DNA of 64,000 nt from Mesorhizobium loti (GTDB lineage Bacteria; Pseudomonadota; Alphaproteobacteria; Rhizobiales; Rhizobiaceae): NCBI GenBank assembly GCA_014189435.1, contig CP050293.1, positions 1,679,001 through 1,743,000 on the forward strand, in the 5' to 3' direction. Position numbers and translations under genes: made by a program. Numbering within the stretch: the first letter of the stretch is position 1; each line of letters opens with the position of its first letter. The notes below the pieces were generated by a model, which was given only the letters and a program-made list of their open reading frames with translations, did not search any database and was not told the DNA's origin. Of this stretch, positions 47,953 to 59,558 are shown piece by piece.

Positions 47953-49365
47953 ATGGCTCTGAGCGACCTCAATCCGGTCGAACGCAACGAGGAGGGGATC
48001 GCGGCGGTGCTTGGCATCCTCAAGCAACAGCTTGGCGAGCGCTTCCAGACCGGCCAGGCCATCCGATCCCAGCATGCGCACACCACCACCTATATTCCGA
48101 CGCAGGCGCCTGACGGCGTCGCCTTTCCCGAGACAACGGCCGAGGTGCAGGAGATCGTGCGGGCCTGCGCCGCGCACCGCGTGCCGGTGATCGCCTTCGG
48201 CGTCGGCTCCTCGCTGGAGGGCCACACCAACGCGCCGGGCGGCGGCATATCGGTCGACACATCGCGCATGAACCGCATCCTTGCGGTCAATCCGCAGGAT
48301 CTCGACTGCACTGTCGAACCCGGCGTCACCCGCGAGGACCTTAATCGCCACCTGCGCGACACCGGACTGTTCTTTCCGATCGACCCCGGCGCCAATGCAT
48401 CGCTTGGCGGCATGGCGGCGACGCGGGCGTCCGGCACCAATGCCGTGCGCTACGGCACGATGCGCGAGAATGTGCTGTCGCTGACGGCCGTGATGGCCGA
48501 CGGCGAGACGGTGACGACCGGCAAACGCGCGAAAAAGAGCTCGGCCGGTTATGATTTGACGCGGCTGCTGGTGGGCTCGGAAGGCACGCTCGGCATCATC
48601 ACGTCGCTGACCTTGAAGCTGCAAGGCATCCCGCAGGCGATCTCCGGCGGCGTCTGCCCGTTTCCGAGCGTCGAGGCGGCCTGCAACGCGGTCATCGCGA
48701 CGATCCAGATGGGCATTCCGGTGGCGCGCATCGAACTGGTCAACGCGCTGCAGATGCGGGCGATGAAGAATTATTCGAAGCTCGATTATCCCGAGAGCCC
48801 GTGCCTGTTCGTCGAGTTCCACGGCAGCGATGCCGGCGTGGCCGAGCAGGCCGAGACCTTCGGCATGATCGCCGAGGAAAATGGCGGTGGACCGTTCCTG
48901 TGGACCAGCGTTGCCGAGGAGCGGACGAAGCTGTGGAAGGCCAGGCATGACGCGTACTGGTCGTCGCTGACGCTGCGGCCCGGCGCCAAGGGCCTGTCGA
49001 CCGATGTCTGCGTGCCGATCTCGCGCTTTGCCGAATGCGTCATGGAAACCGAGGCCGATATCGCCGAGATGGGCTTGATCGCGCCGATCGTCGGTCACGC
49101 CGGCGACGGCAATTTTCATGTGCTGGTGCTGATGGACGTAGACGATCCGAAAGAGATCGCACTGTCGGAAAAATTCGTCGCGCGGCTCAACATGCGGGCG
49201 ATCGCCATGGACGGCACCTGCACCGGCGAGCACGGCATCGGCCAGGGCAAGATCGGCTTCCTGCGCCACGAACTCGGCCACGGCGTCGACATCATGCGCA
49301 CCATCAAGCAGGCGCTCGATCCGCTTGATATCATGAACCCGGGCAAGATTTTGCCTGGAAACTAA
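47953..49365 (+). CDS. FAD-binding oxidoreductase, D-lactate dehydrogenase/GlcD type
   Basis: A 470-residue flavoenzyme of the D-lactate/glycolate dehydrogenase group. ATG 47953 follows GGAGGAA. The PCMH-type FAD domain starts FPETTAEVQEIVRACAAHRV, with VIAFGVGSSLEGHTNAPGGG binding the pyrophosphate. The C-terminal oxidase domain carries the conserved VGHAGDGNFHVLVLMD and the family end MNPGKILPGN. It probably oxidises D-lactate with cytochrome or quinone as acceptor; glycolate is also possible. Confidence 0.91.
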   Translation: MALSDLNPVERNEEGIAAVLGILKQQLGERFQTGQAIRSQHAHTTTYIPTQAPDGVAFPETTAEVQEIVRACAAHRVPVIAFGVGSSLEGHTNAPGGGISVDTSRMNRILAVNPQDLDCTVEPGVTREDLNRHLRDTGLFFPIDPGANASLGGMAATRASGTNAVRYGTMRENVLSLTAVMADGETVTTGKRAKKSSAGYDLTRLLVGSEGTLGIITSLTLKLQGIPQAISGGVCPFPSVEAACNAVIATIQMGIPVARIELVNALQMRAMKNYSKLDYPESPCLFVEFHGSDAGVAEQAETFGMIAEENGGGPFLWTSVAEERTKLWKARHDAYWSSLTLRPGAKGLSTDVCVPISRFAECVMETEADIAEMGLIAPIVGHAGDGNFHVLVLMDVDDPKEIALSEKFVARLNMRAIAMDGTCTGEHGIGQGKIGFLRHELGHGVDIMRTIKQALDPLDIMNPGKILPGN

Positions 49366-49482
49366 GGGGCTCCGACGCCAGGTTCGCAGGCGGCTCGTCT
49401 TGACCATGCCACCATTCGGGCCGAGACTTCGCTGAGCAGCGTGGCCTGAAGCCAACAGGCATGCCAGCGGAGGAAAAGTGCC

Positions 49483-50004
49483 ATGGCGATTTCACGCAAG
49501 GAAGAGGCGCGCGCGCTGAGCGCCGACGAACAGGAGCTGGTGGAGAAATCGCACCATCCGGCGGTACAGGAGCTTTCCGACGCCGATCTTGCCGGTCTGG
49601 TCAAGCTGTTGCGGGAGCGGCGCGATAAGGCACAGACCGAAGCACACCGCCGCCGGCGTGAGATCCGTGGCAAGGGAGCGCCGAAAGGCGCTGCGCCCTC
49701 AAAGTCCGATGGCGGCTCGCAGGTAAAGCTGGCGGTGCTGGCCATGGCGATGCGGCGGCTGAATGGCGAGGCCGAACGGCGTCGCCAACTGGCGGCTCGC
49801 GTTTCGCTGGTTGGGAATGCGCGCAAGGCGCTGGCCATGAAGCAAAATGCGCCGGCGGACGGTCCCGCGCTCAATTCGCGGACGGCTCACAAGGGCATGC
49901 GCGCCGTGGCCAACAAGCGGGCGCCGAAGCTGGTCCGGCCGGCGGAACTCGGCCGGCAGCGCAAGGCGGGCAAGGTGGCACAAGCGAAGCGCGACGCACG
50001 CTGA
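49483..50004 (+). CDS. Basic hypothetical protein
   Basis: A 173-residue soluble protein, very rich in Ala, Lys and Arg, with long charged helices (LAGLVKLLRERRDKAQTEAH, then LNGEAERRRQLAARVSLVGN). The C-terminal third is strongly basic (GRQRKAGKVAQAKRDAR), suggesting nucleic-acid contact, which is inference. No established domain is recognised. GGAGG stands before the ATG at 49483. It converges on the DyP peroxidase gene. Confidence 0.75.
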   Translation: MAISRKEEARALSADEQELVEKSHHPAVQELSDADLAGLVKLLRERRDKAQTEAHRRRREIRGKGAPKGAAPSKSDGGSQVKLAVLAMAMRRLNGEAERRRQLAARVSLVGNARKALAMKQNAPADGPALNSRTAHKGMRAVANKRAPKLVRPAELGRQRKAGKVAQAKRDAR

Positions 50005-50035
50005 TCTTCGCCGATAGAGGCCGTCAGCCGTCACC

Positions 50036-51019
50036 TTACCGCACGGGAAGTTGCTTCTGCGCGTCCTCGACAAGGGCCTGCAGCGTCGGGCGGGTTGGCG
50101 CGAAGAACGTCGTGCCGGTGTGCGGGGTGGAGAAATCGAGCAGCCGGTCATAAGCGCCCGGCGGCTCACCGATGTACATGCGCTGCAGCATCTTCTCGAT
50201 CACCCAGAGATACCTGGAATAGCCGATAAAGTAGGTGCCGAACTCGTTCTGTCCGGGCCTGCCGAATGGCATGTTGTCGCGCAAAATGTCGTACTCGTTG
50301 CCGTCGGCATCCTCGATGGTGGCCAGCGACTTGTGTGATTTGCGCGGCGCATCGTCATCGTCGATTTCGATGTTGTCGATCTTGGTGCGGCCGATGATCG
50401 CTTCCTGCTCGGGCGTCGGAATGCGCGCCCAGGCCTGCATGTCGTGCAGATATTTCTGGACGACGACATAGCTGCCGCCAGCGAAGTCGGCGTCTTCATC
50501 GCCGATGAGCGCCGAGGCGGGCAAATCGAGGCCGGTCGGGTTGGCGGTGCCGTCGACAAAACCGAGCAGGTCACGGGCATCGAAATAGCGAAAGCCCGTC
50601 ACTTCGTCGACGACGGTGACGGCGGAACCGAGCCTGTCGAGCAGGATGCGCTCGAACTCGAAGCACATGTCGGGCCGCTCGGCACGGATGTGGAAGAGAA
50701 GGTCGCCCGGCGTCGACGGCGCCGAATGGACCGCGCCCTTGATCGGCGCGAACGGTTTTAGCTCCAGCGGTCGCCGGCCGGGGCTGAGACGGTCCCAGAG
50801 ATCGCGACCGATGCCGGCGATGCACGACAGGCGGCCGCCAAGGTCGCGGAACCCGACATTTTTGACCAGGTCGTCGAGTTCGCCGAGCACCGAGGCAACC
50901 TTGGCGAGCGCGCTCGGCTCGCTGGCGACGGTGACGACAAGAAATACCGCCGAAAGCGACAGCGGAGCGTCGACGCTTTGCGCATCGATCGGTACGCGAT
51001 CCCAGTTCTTCCCAGACAT
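50036..51019 (-). CDS. Dyp-type peroxidase
   Basis: A 327-residue heme peroxidase. ATG 51019 starts the recognisable chain (MSGKNWDRVPIDAQSVDAPL); the frame extends to 51121 without features. The family signature with the distal Asp, GFVDGTANP, is near residue 160, and the proximal His candidate is in PRKSHKSLAT. The distal Arg region is YFIGYSRYLWVIEKML. Some DyP peroxidases are encapsulin cargo, but the C-terminus here (DAQKQLPVR) shows no evident targeting peptide and no shell gene is near. No signal peptide, so cytoplasmic. Confidence 0.92.
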   Translation of the reverse strand: MSGKNWDRVPIDAQSVDAPLSLSAVFLVVTVASEPSALAKVASVLGELDDLVKNVGFRDLGGRLSCIAGIGRDLWDRLSPGRRPLELKPFAPIKGAVHSAPSTPGDLLFHIRAERPDMCFEFERILLDRLGSAVTVVDEVTGFRYFDARDLLGFVDGTANPTGLDLPASALIGDEDADFAGGSYVVVQKYLHDMQAWARIPTPEQEAIIGRTKIDNIEIDDDDAPRKSHKSLATIEDADGNEYDILRDNMPFGRPGQNEFGTYFIGYSRYLWVIEKMLQRMYIGEPPGAYDRLLDFSTPHTGTTFFAPTRPTLQALVEDAQKQLPVR

Positions 51020-51132
51020 CCGAATTCTCCGATTTTGAATGCGTTGTTTCAGATCATCACGAACTTCGTCAATCGACTGTCGCGTGACAGGCCGAACTCC
51101 TATATCCCTACTGAAAGGCATGGGAGGTTTGC

Positions 51133-51411
51133 ATGTCAGACTTCGATTTTATTACACACACAGAAGGCGACCATCAGCACTTCCATGGCTCTCAAAAGGA
51201 GAATGTGCACCATGGCCGGAACAAGCATCCGCTGCCTGCAGAGATACGAGAATTGCAACGAAGGGCAGCGGGAAAACTCCGAGCCATGGAGCGCGAATTA
51301 CTGCGCGCTCAAAAGCGTGGTGATGGCAACTGGAACGAAGAGTTGAAACGTCACGATGCCGCCAAACGCGAACTCGACGAAGTAAAGGCTCTATATGCCT
51401 ACCGGACCTAA
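51133..51411 (+). CDS. Small hypothetical protein in AT-richer islet
   Basis: A 92-residue protein with a His-rich start (HTEGDHQHFHGSQKENVHH) and a charged helical remainder (LQRRAAGKLRAMERELLRAQ), perhaps a coiled coil. GGGAGG stands before the ATG. Base composition is visibly lower in G+C than around it: the four 60-base rows 51121-51360 count 47-55 percent. No family is recognised. It may be an acquired gene, together with the ORF at 51619. Confidence 0.65.
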   Translation: MSDFDFITHTEGDHQHFHGSQKENVHHGRNKHPLPAEIRELQRRAAGKLRAMERELLRAQKRGDGNWNEELKRHDAAKRELDEVKALYAYRT

Positions 51412-51552
51412 TGGCTGGAAGCGCCCGCCGACGTGATCGGCAACGCCGTTCGTGTCACGCACCTTGCTACCGGCGAGAAAGCCGACGACGTGATTGACGA
51501 CGGCAAGACCCGACTGCGAAAGCCGCGCGAAGGGCGGAAAGAACCGCGCTGA
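51412..51552 (+). pseudogene. Open remnant after the 51133 gene, no start codon
   Basis: The frame of the preceding gene stays open for 46 codons after its TAA (WLEAPADVIGNAVRVTHLAT at the start, ending KPREGRKEPR then TGA). The peptide has balanced, protein-like composition, unlike shadow frames, but there is no ATG, GTG or TTG close to its beginning. It may be the decayed remainder of another gene or a read-through extension. The evidence is weak. Confidence 0.35.
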
Positions 51553-51618
51553 TGTCAGAGCGTCGCGCCGAGTGTGGGCCGTACAAGAAGCGGGTGGCCT
51601 AACTGAGGGGTCTTATCG

Positions 51619-52041
51619 ATGCGGCATCAGCTAACCGGCAACGCTGGCCTGTATCATGTGGCACGGGAGTTATCGCGCCGTGGTTGGCACGTTATGCCTA
51701 CTGTGCGTAACGCAAGGGGTGCAGACCTGTATGCGGCAACTGACGACGAGAGCCGTGTCCTGCCCATTCAATCTAAGGCGCTCTCCAAGAGAGCCCCAGT
51801 GCCGCTTGGCAATTCTCTAGACAACCTTCGGTCATATTGGTGGGTCGTAACCATCAATGCAAACACCGCAGCACCAATTTGCTATGTCCTCACGATGGAA
51901 GAAGTGAAAGCCGCAGCTCACCGCGGCGTCAATGAACGCGGCACGGTGTCGTATTGGTTGCAGCCAAAATCCTATGCGCTTCCTGAGTACAAAGAAGCAT
52001 GGGACAGGCTAGGAAGCCCCGCGCCTTCTGAAAGCCTGTAA
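51619..52041 (+). CDS. PD-(D/E)XK-like nuclease-fold hypothetical protein
   Basis: A 140-residue protein starting MRHQLTGNAGLYHVARELSR. The pattern helix-strand-Asp-strand-QxK is that of small PD-(D/E)XK nucleases: RRGWHVMPTVRNARGADLYA with the Asp, then VLPIQSKALSK, with Gln-Ser-Lys in place of Glu-x-Lys, a known variant in the superfamily. The assignment is by eye and tentative. The gene is AT-richer than its surroundings (the row at 51841 is about 48 percent G+C), suggesting horizontal acquisition. No partner methylase, helicase or toxin gene adjoins. Confidence 0.6.
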   Translation: MRHQLTGNAGLYHVARELSRRGWHVMPTVRNARGADLYAATDDESRVLPIQSKALSKRAPVPLGNSLDNLRSYWWVVTINANTAAPICYVLTMEEVKAAAHRGVNERGTVSYWLQPKSYALPEYKEAWDRLGSPAPSESL

Positions 52042-52125
52042 ATTTCAAACTCCCGAATTGCCTCTTTATCGACACGCGGATGCGGGTAGAGTGCGGCAGA
52101 ATTTCAATCAACCCGTTCGGAGCTG

Positions 52126-56144
<4,019 letters not shown>

Positions 56145-56170
56145 AGAGGCCTTTCCGCGCCGAAATCGTT

Positions 56171-57052
56171 TCAAAGCACGAACAACTCGGCGCCGTCGGC
56201 GATGTAGCGGGCGTGGCGGAAATCCCGGATGGTCAAGAGTTTGCCGTCTTGCCAGGCCAGCAGGATGAAATAGCATGGCCGCGCCGCCGGATCATCGCTA
56301 TCGCGGACGAGGATCGCCGGCCTGTCTTCGACGAAACCAGGTACAAGATGCCAATCCTGGACCCGGGAATAGTTGCTGAAATAGGTGCTGACTTCCTTGC
56401 GGCCGTTGAGCCGCGTCCTGGCCACCAGCTCCAGCCGGACTTCATCCGCCAGCATGTCGCGCACCGCGTCGAAGTCGCGGGCGTTGAAGCGATCGATATA
56501 CGCATCGAGCAATAGACGCTCTGCGTCGCTCAATCTCGGAACAGGGCGATCGTCCGGTTCGTCCGCAAGATGGCGCAGCCGATGGCGACCACGATGCAGC
56601 GCCGCCTTGATCGCGGGAATGCTGGTGTCGAGCGTGGCGCTGATTTCCTGCAACGAATAGCCCAGAACGTCCATCATGATGACGCTGCTGCGCTGCGCGA
56701 CGGGAAGGCGCATGAAGGTATGCAGGCCGGCCGCCGCGGCCTGACGGTCGACTGTGGGGTTTGCCGGGTCGGCGATCATGTCCGGATCCTCATCCGCAAA
56801 GGCCTTTTCACGGGCGCGACGGCGCAGGAAATCGAGCGCCGCATTGTGGGCAATGCGAAACAGCCAGCCTTCCGGGTTGGAGATCGGGCCGGCGTTGGGC
56901 AGGGCTTCGAACGCCTTGGTCAGCGCTTCCTGCAGCACGTCCTCGCCGTCGATGACAGAGCCTGTCATGCGGGCACAATAGCGGTGCAGCTTGGGGCGCA
57001 TTTCGCCGAACAGGCGGTCAAAAGGTTCGCGGATCTCGCCAGGGATGTTCAT
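56171..57052 (-). CDS. ECF sigma factor with C-terminal SnoaL-like domain (SigJ type)
   Basis: A 293-residue RNA polymerase sigma factor. ATG 57052 starts [20 protein letters not shown]; the open frame continues upstream without features. Region 2 is visible in [20 protein letters not shown] and [20 protein letters not shown], and region 4 in [20 protein letters not shown] with LHRGRHRLR. From about residue 175 a SnoaL/NTF2-like extension follows ([20 protein letters not shown]), as in SigJ/ECF41-like groups, where it modulates activity. It is downstream of a small monooxygenase-like gene. No anti-sigma gene is seen. Confidence 0.88.
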   Translation of the reverse strand: MNIPGEIREPFDRLFGEMRPKLHRYCARMTGSVIDGEDVLQEALTKAFEALPNAGPISNPEGWLFRIAHNAALDFLRRRAREKAFADEDPDMIADPANPTVDRQAAAAGLHTFMRLPVAQRSSVIMMDVLGYSLQEISATLDTSIPAIKAALHRGRHRLRHLADEPDDRPVPRLSDAERLLLDAYIDRFNARDFDAVRDMLADEVRLELVARTRLNGRKEVSTYFSNYSRVQDWHLVPGFVEDRPAILVRDSDDPAARPCYFILLAWQDGKLLTIRDFRHARYIADGAELFVL

Positions 57053-57087
57053 GCGCCTGCCGTTTGGTGACGTGGTACTGTTCGCCG

Positions 57088-57393
57088 TTACTGGTCCAGC
57101 ATCCGATAGTGGCCCACAACTGTCATTTCCTCGCGCTGCGGACGCTCGATCAAGCGATCCCTGATGCCATTCTGAAAGGCTTCGAATGCCGCCAGCCCGG
57201 TGATCATGTCGGCATGGGCTTCGGTTTCCGTCTCGACCAGATGGACAAAGGTCCCGTCGCCGGACCGCCACGTCATGTAGCGAACGCCTTCCGGCGATTT
57301 TTCCCGCAGCTCCTGGAACACGGCCTTGACCAGCCGCTCATTCTCGTCGGTCCGTTCCGGTTTCGTCTTGTAGCGTATCAGATGGCGTTTCAT
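57088..57393 (-). CDS. Antibiotic-biosynthesis-monooxygenase-like small protein
   Basis: A 101-residue protein of the dimeric alpha/beta-barrel type. ATG 57393 follows CAGGAGGAA, a strong site. The chain MKRHLIRYKTKPERTDENER, then LVKAVFQELREKSPEGVRYM and GDGTFVHLVETETEAHADMI, fits the ABM/stress-responsive ferredoxin-like barrel pattern. The start of the ECF sigma gene lies 35 bases downstream, so the two are probably one operon. Catalysis or small-ligand sensing are both possible; neither is shown. Confidence 0.75.
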   Translation of the reverse strand: MKRHLIRYKTKPERTDENERLVKAVFQELREKSPEGVRYMTWRSGDGTFVHLVETETEAHADMITGLAAFEAFQNGIRDRLIERPQREEMTVVGHYRMLDQ

Positions 57394-57588
57394 CGTTGTT
57401 CCTCCTGGTTGCCCTGCGCCTTTGAGGTTGCTCATCTTCGAGACGTTATCGTGAGGCGAAAGGATTCGGGCACTGGGACATAATTCGTGTCGCCCGCAAC
57501 GACGCCGGCAGGCCGAGGAGCGCGAACGTTCGACCTTGCTTGGCTTCGGCACCAGACGCAGGAAAAAGGAAGACGTGGTCGAGAGACT

Positions 57589-57813
57589 TTAGAGGCTCGT
57601 TCCGCGCTTCGCCCAATCGAGGACATGGAGCCTCAACGCCGAGGACAGGTTGGTGTCGCGCGGCCGCGTCTCGTCGACTTCGGCAACAAGAGCGGCGAGC
57701 GTCAATTGCCGCGCCGCCGCGATCGCGACCAGATCGTCATAGAACGGCTTTTCGAGCGAGTAGCTGGTGCGGTGACCGCGAATGGTCACCGAGCGCTTTT
57801 CAACCGCGCTCAC
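57589..57813 (-). CDS. Ribbon-helix-helix domain protein (RHH_4 type)
   Basis: A 74-residue protein beginning MSAVEKRSVTIRGHRTSYSL. The first strand (RSVTIRGHRTSYSLEKPFYD) and the helix pair (FYDDLVAIAAARQLTLAALV then AEVDETR) match the RHH_4 family often found beside DUF4169 and sspB in rhizobia. DNA binding is inferred. It overlaps the preceding DUF4169 gene by four bases, which supports a single operon. Confidence 0.83.
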   Translation of the reverse strand: MSAVEKRSVTIRGHRTSYSLEKPFYDDLVAIAAARQLTLAALVAEVDETRPRDTNLSSALRLHVLDWAKRGTSL

Positions 57814-58007
57814 TGGTCGTTTTCGGCGCCGGACGGCTCGCGGCGGTGCCCAGCGACGAATTTCTCGGCCTTGTCGGCGATCAAGCCGTCGCGTTGCTTC
57901 TCTGCCTTGGAGCGGCCGTACAACGCCCGGTTCTGTTCGGCGACGCGTACCTTCTCGTCCCGCGCCTTCTGCTTGCGGGCCTGGCGAAGGTTGACGATGT
58001 CGGCCAT
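57810..58007 (-). CDS. DUF4169 family protein
   Basis: A 65-residue highly charged protein starting MADIVNLRQARKQKARDEKV, the usual DUF4169 opening. It is almost all helix and rich in Arg/Lys/Ala (AEQNRALYGRSKAEKQRDGL). The role is unknown. It sits between sspB (16 bases upstream) and the RHH gene (four-base overlap), an arrangement conserved in Rhizobiales as far as is known to me. Confidence 0.85.
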   Translation of the reverse strand: MADIVNLRQARKQKARDEKVRVAEQNRALYGRSKAEKQRDGLIADKAEKFVAGHRREPSGAENDQ

Positions 58008-58023
58008 GGCGTGAACCGCAGGC

Positions 58024-58563
58024 CTATTTCTTGCGGAATGCGTCGAGCGAGACCACTTCGGCGCCCTTGGTGGCGGCGTCCGCGGCTGCGGGCTTCTTCT
58101 CCGCCTCGGCTGCAGCTGCCTTCTTCTCGGCCTTCGGCTTTTTCTCGGAGACGATGGTCAGCGGCTCCGGCGTGGCTTGAGCGGCTGGTTCCTCGGCTGG
58201 TCCGTCCGTCTTGACGTCGAATTCGAGTTCGAAATTGACCGACGGATCGTAGAAGCCGCGTACGGCCGAGAACGGTATTTCGAGCTTTTCCGGCACGTCG
58301 GAGAAGGACAGGCCGACCTCGAAGCCGGTGTCGGTCACCTTCAGGTCCCAATACTGGAACTGGATGACGATGGTCATCTGCTCTGGATAGCGCTCGCGCA
58401 GCCGCGACGACACGCGCACGCCCGGCGCACCGGTCAGGAAGGTGATGAAGAAGTGATGGTTGCCGGGGAGGCCGGTGCGCGCGACCTCGGCCAGGACCTT
58501 GCGCATGACGCCGCGCAACGCCTCCTGGGCCAGAATGTCGTAGCGGATGTGGTCGTCGGCCAT
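58024..58563 (-). CDS. sspB: SspB family ClpXP adaptor (alphaproteobacterial type)
   Basis: A 179-residue adaptor that delivers ssrA-tagged proteins to ClpXP. The core starts MADDHIRYDILAQEALRGVM and contains FFITFLTGAPGVRVSSRLRE and QFQYWDLKVTDTGFEVGLSF, typical of SspB-alpha. A disordered Lys/Ala/Glu-rich linker (residues ~125-160) leads to the ClpX-binding tail VVSLDAFRKK. The tmRNA that encodes its client tag lies about 3 kb away on the same strand. sspB heads the set with DUF4169 and the RHH gene. Confidence 0.93.
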   Translation of the reverse strand: MADDHIRYDILAQEALRGVMRKVLAEVARTGLPGNHHFFITFLTGAPGVRVSSRLRERYPEQMTIVIQFQYWDLKVTDTGFEVGLSFSDVPEKLEIPFSAVRGFYDPSVNFELEFDVKTDGPAEEPAAQATPEPLTIVSEKKPKAEKKAAAAEAEKKPAAADAATKGAEVVSLDAFRKK

Positions 58564-58681
58564 GTGGCGGTCGGGTTCCGTTGAATCGTCCGCATAGCTG
58601 TAATCAAGCTTGAGGGCGGCGTAAACCTGATATAAACCGCCGCCGCGCGGAAGCGAGGACTATTGCCGACGATTTGATCGC

Positions 58682-59371
58682 TCAGGCGCTGGCCAGCGCG
58701 CTTTGCTTTTCCGCTGAGGCTGCGGAGCGGCGCTTGCCGAAGGCGCGCAGGAAGGTGCGCACGCCATTGGTCGCGGATTGCAGCACCTCGTCCTCGCGCG
58801 GCGAGCCGCCAAGCATGAAGGTCGTCTGCAGTTCGGCATTGACGAGGCCAAGGAACTGGCGTGCCGCCACGTCCGGATCGTCGATCATGAGGTAACCGCC
58901 ATAGGCGAGGCGGGCAAAGCGGGCGGCGATTGCCGGCCATGTCCTGCCCGGCCCCTGTTCGCGCCACTCGGCAAACAGTTCGGGATAGCGCTCGCCTTCG
59001 GTCTGGATCAGCTTGCGCAGGAATTTTCCGTCGCGGTTGCAGATGCAGTTCTGGTTCAAGCGCACCGCAAAGCCGATCAGATCCGCTTCGAGATCCCTGG
59101 GCTGATCAGGGAAGGTGGCAATGGTGGCGAAGATGCCGGCATTGCAGCGTTCGGTCAAATCCCGAACGACCGCGACGAACAGTTTTTCCTTGTCGCCATG
59201 ATGATTGTAGACGGTCTGGCGCGAGACGCCGGCTTCGGCGGCGATCAGATCGATGTTGGCTCCGGCGTAACCTTCGCGGCAAAACACGGTGGCGGCGGAA
59301 TCGACGATCGAGAGGCGCTTGGCCTCATGGCCGCGTGGCGGGAAAATGTCAGGAGAAACGTGCAGCTTCAT
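58682..59371 (-). CDS. TetR/AcrR family transcriptional regulator
   Basis: A 229-residue repressor. The helix-turn-helix is in GYAGANIDLIAAEAGVSRQT followed by VYNHHGDKEKLFVAVVRDLT (residues ~35-75). The C-terminal ligand domain resembles the AefR-like/TetR_C_7 group. It diverges from a Bcr/CflA-type exporter gene, and a palindrome TTAGACA-N4-TGTCTAA (59400-59417) lies in the shared region, so it probably represses the exporter and itself. Confidence 0.9.
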   Translation of the reverse strand: MKLHVSPDIFPPRGHEAKRLSIVDSAATVFCREGYAGANIDLIAAEAGVSRQTVYNHHGDKEKLFVAVVRDLTERCNAGIFATIATFPDQPRDLEADLIGFAVRLNQNCICNRDGKFLRKLIQTEGERYPELFAEWREQGPGRTWPAIAARFARLAYGGYLMIDDPDVAARQFLGLVNAELQTTFMLGGSPREDEVLQSATNGVRTFLRAFGKRRSAASAEKQSALASA

Positions 59372-59399
59372 AAAAATCTATATAGAGGTGATTGACGAA

Positions 59400-59417
59400 T
59401 TAGACAAGAGTGTCTAA
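59400..59417. promoter_or_regulatory. Candidate TetR-family operator
   Basis: TTAGACA-AGAG-TGTCTAA is a perfect 7-base inverted repeat with a four-base spacer, in an AT-richer stretch 29 bases upstream of the tetR-type start and before the exporter gene. The TetR-family assignment is by position. Confidence 0.7.
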
Positions 59418-59558
59418 ATTTGTGGACAGAAGATATAGAGATTTCGCTCGACGAGACGAATGGAATTCGCTCCTGGAGTGTCGGAATCTCATGGGATGGA
59501 ACGTCCTAGGTTAGACGTCGCATGGCGGCGGCAACCAGATTTGAAAGAAGCCTTTATC

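Noticed and set aside
51411..51493. Small ORF at the ATG overlapping the 51133 stop
   Set aside because: Its product is 27 residues and Arg-rich; the adjacent frame from 51412 looks more protein-like, although it lacks a start.
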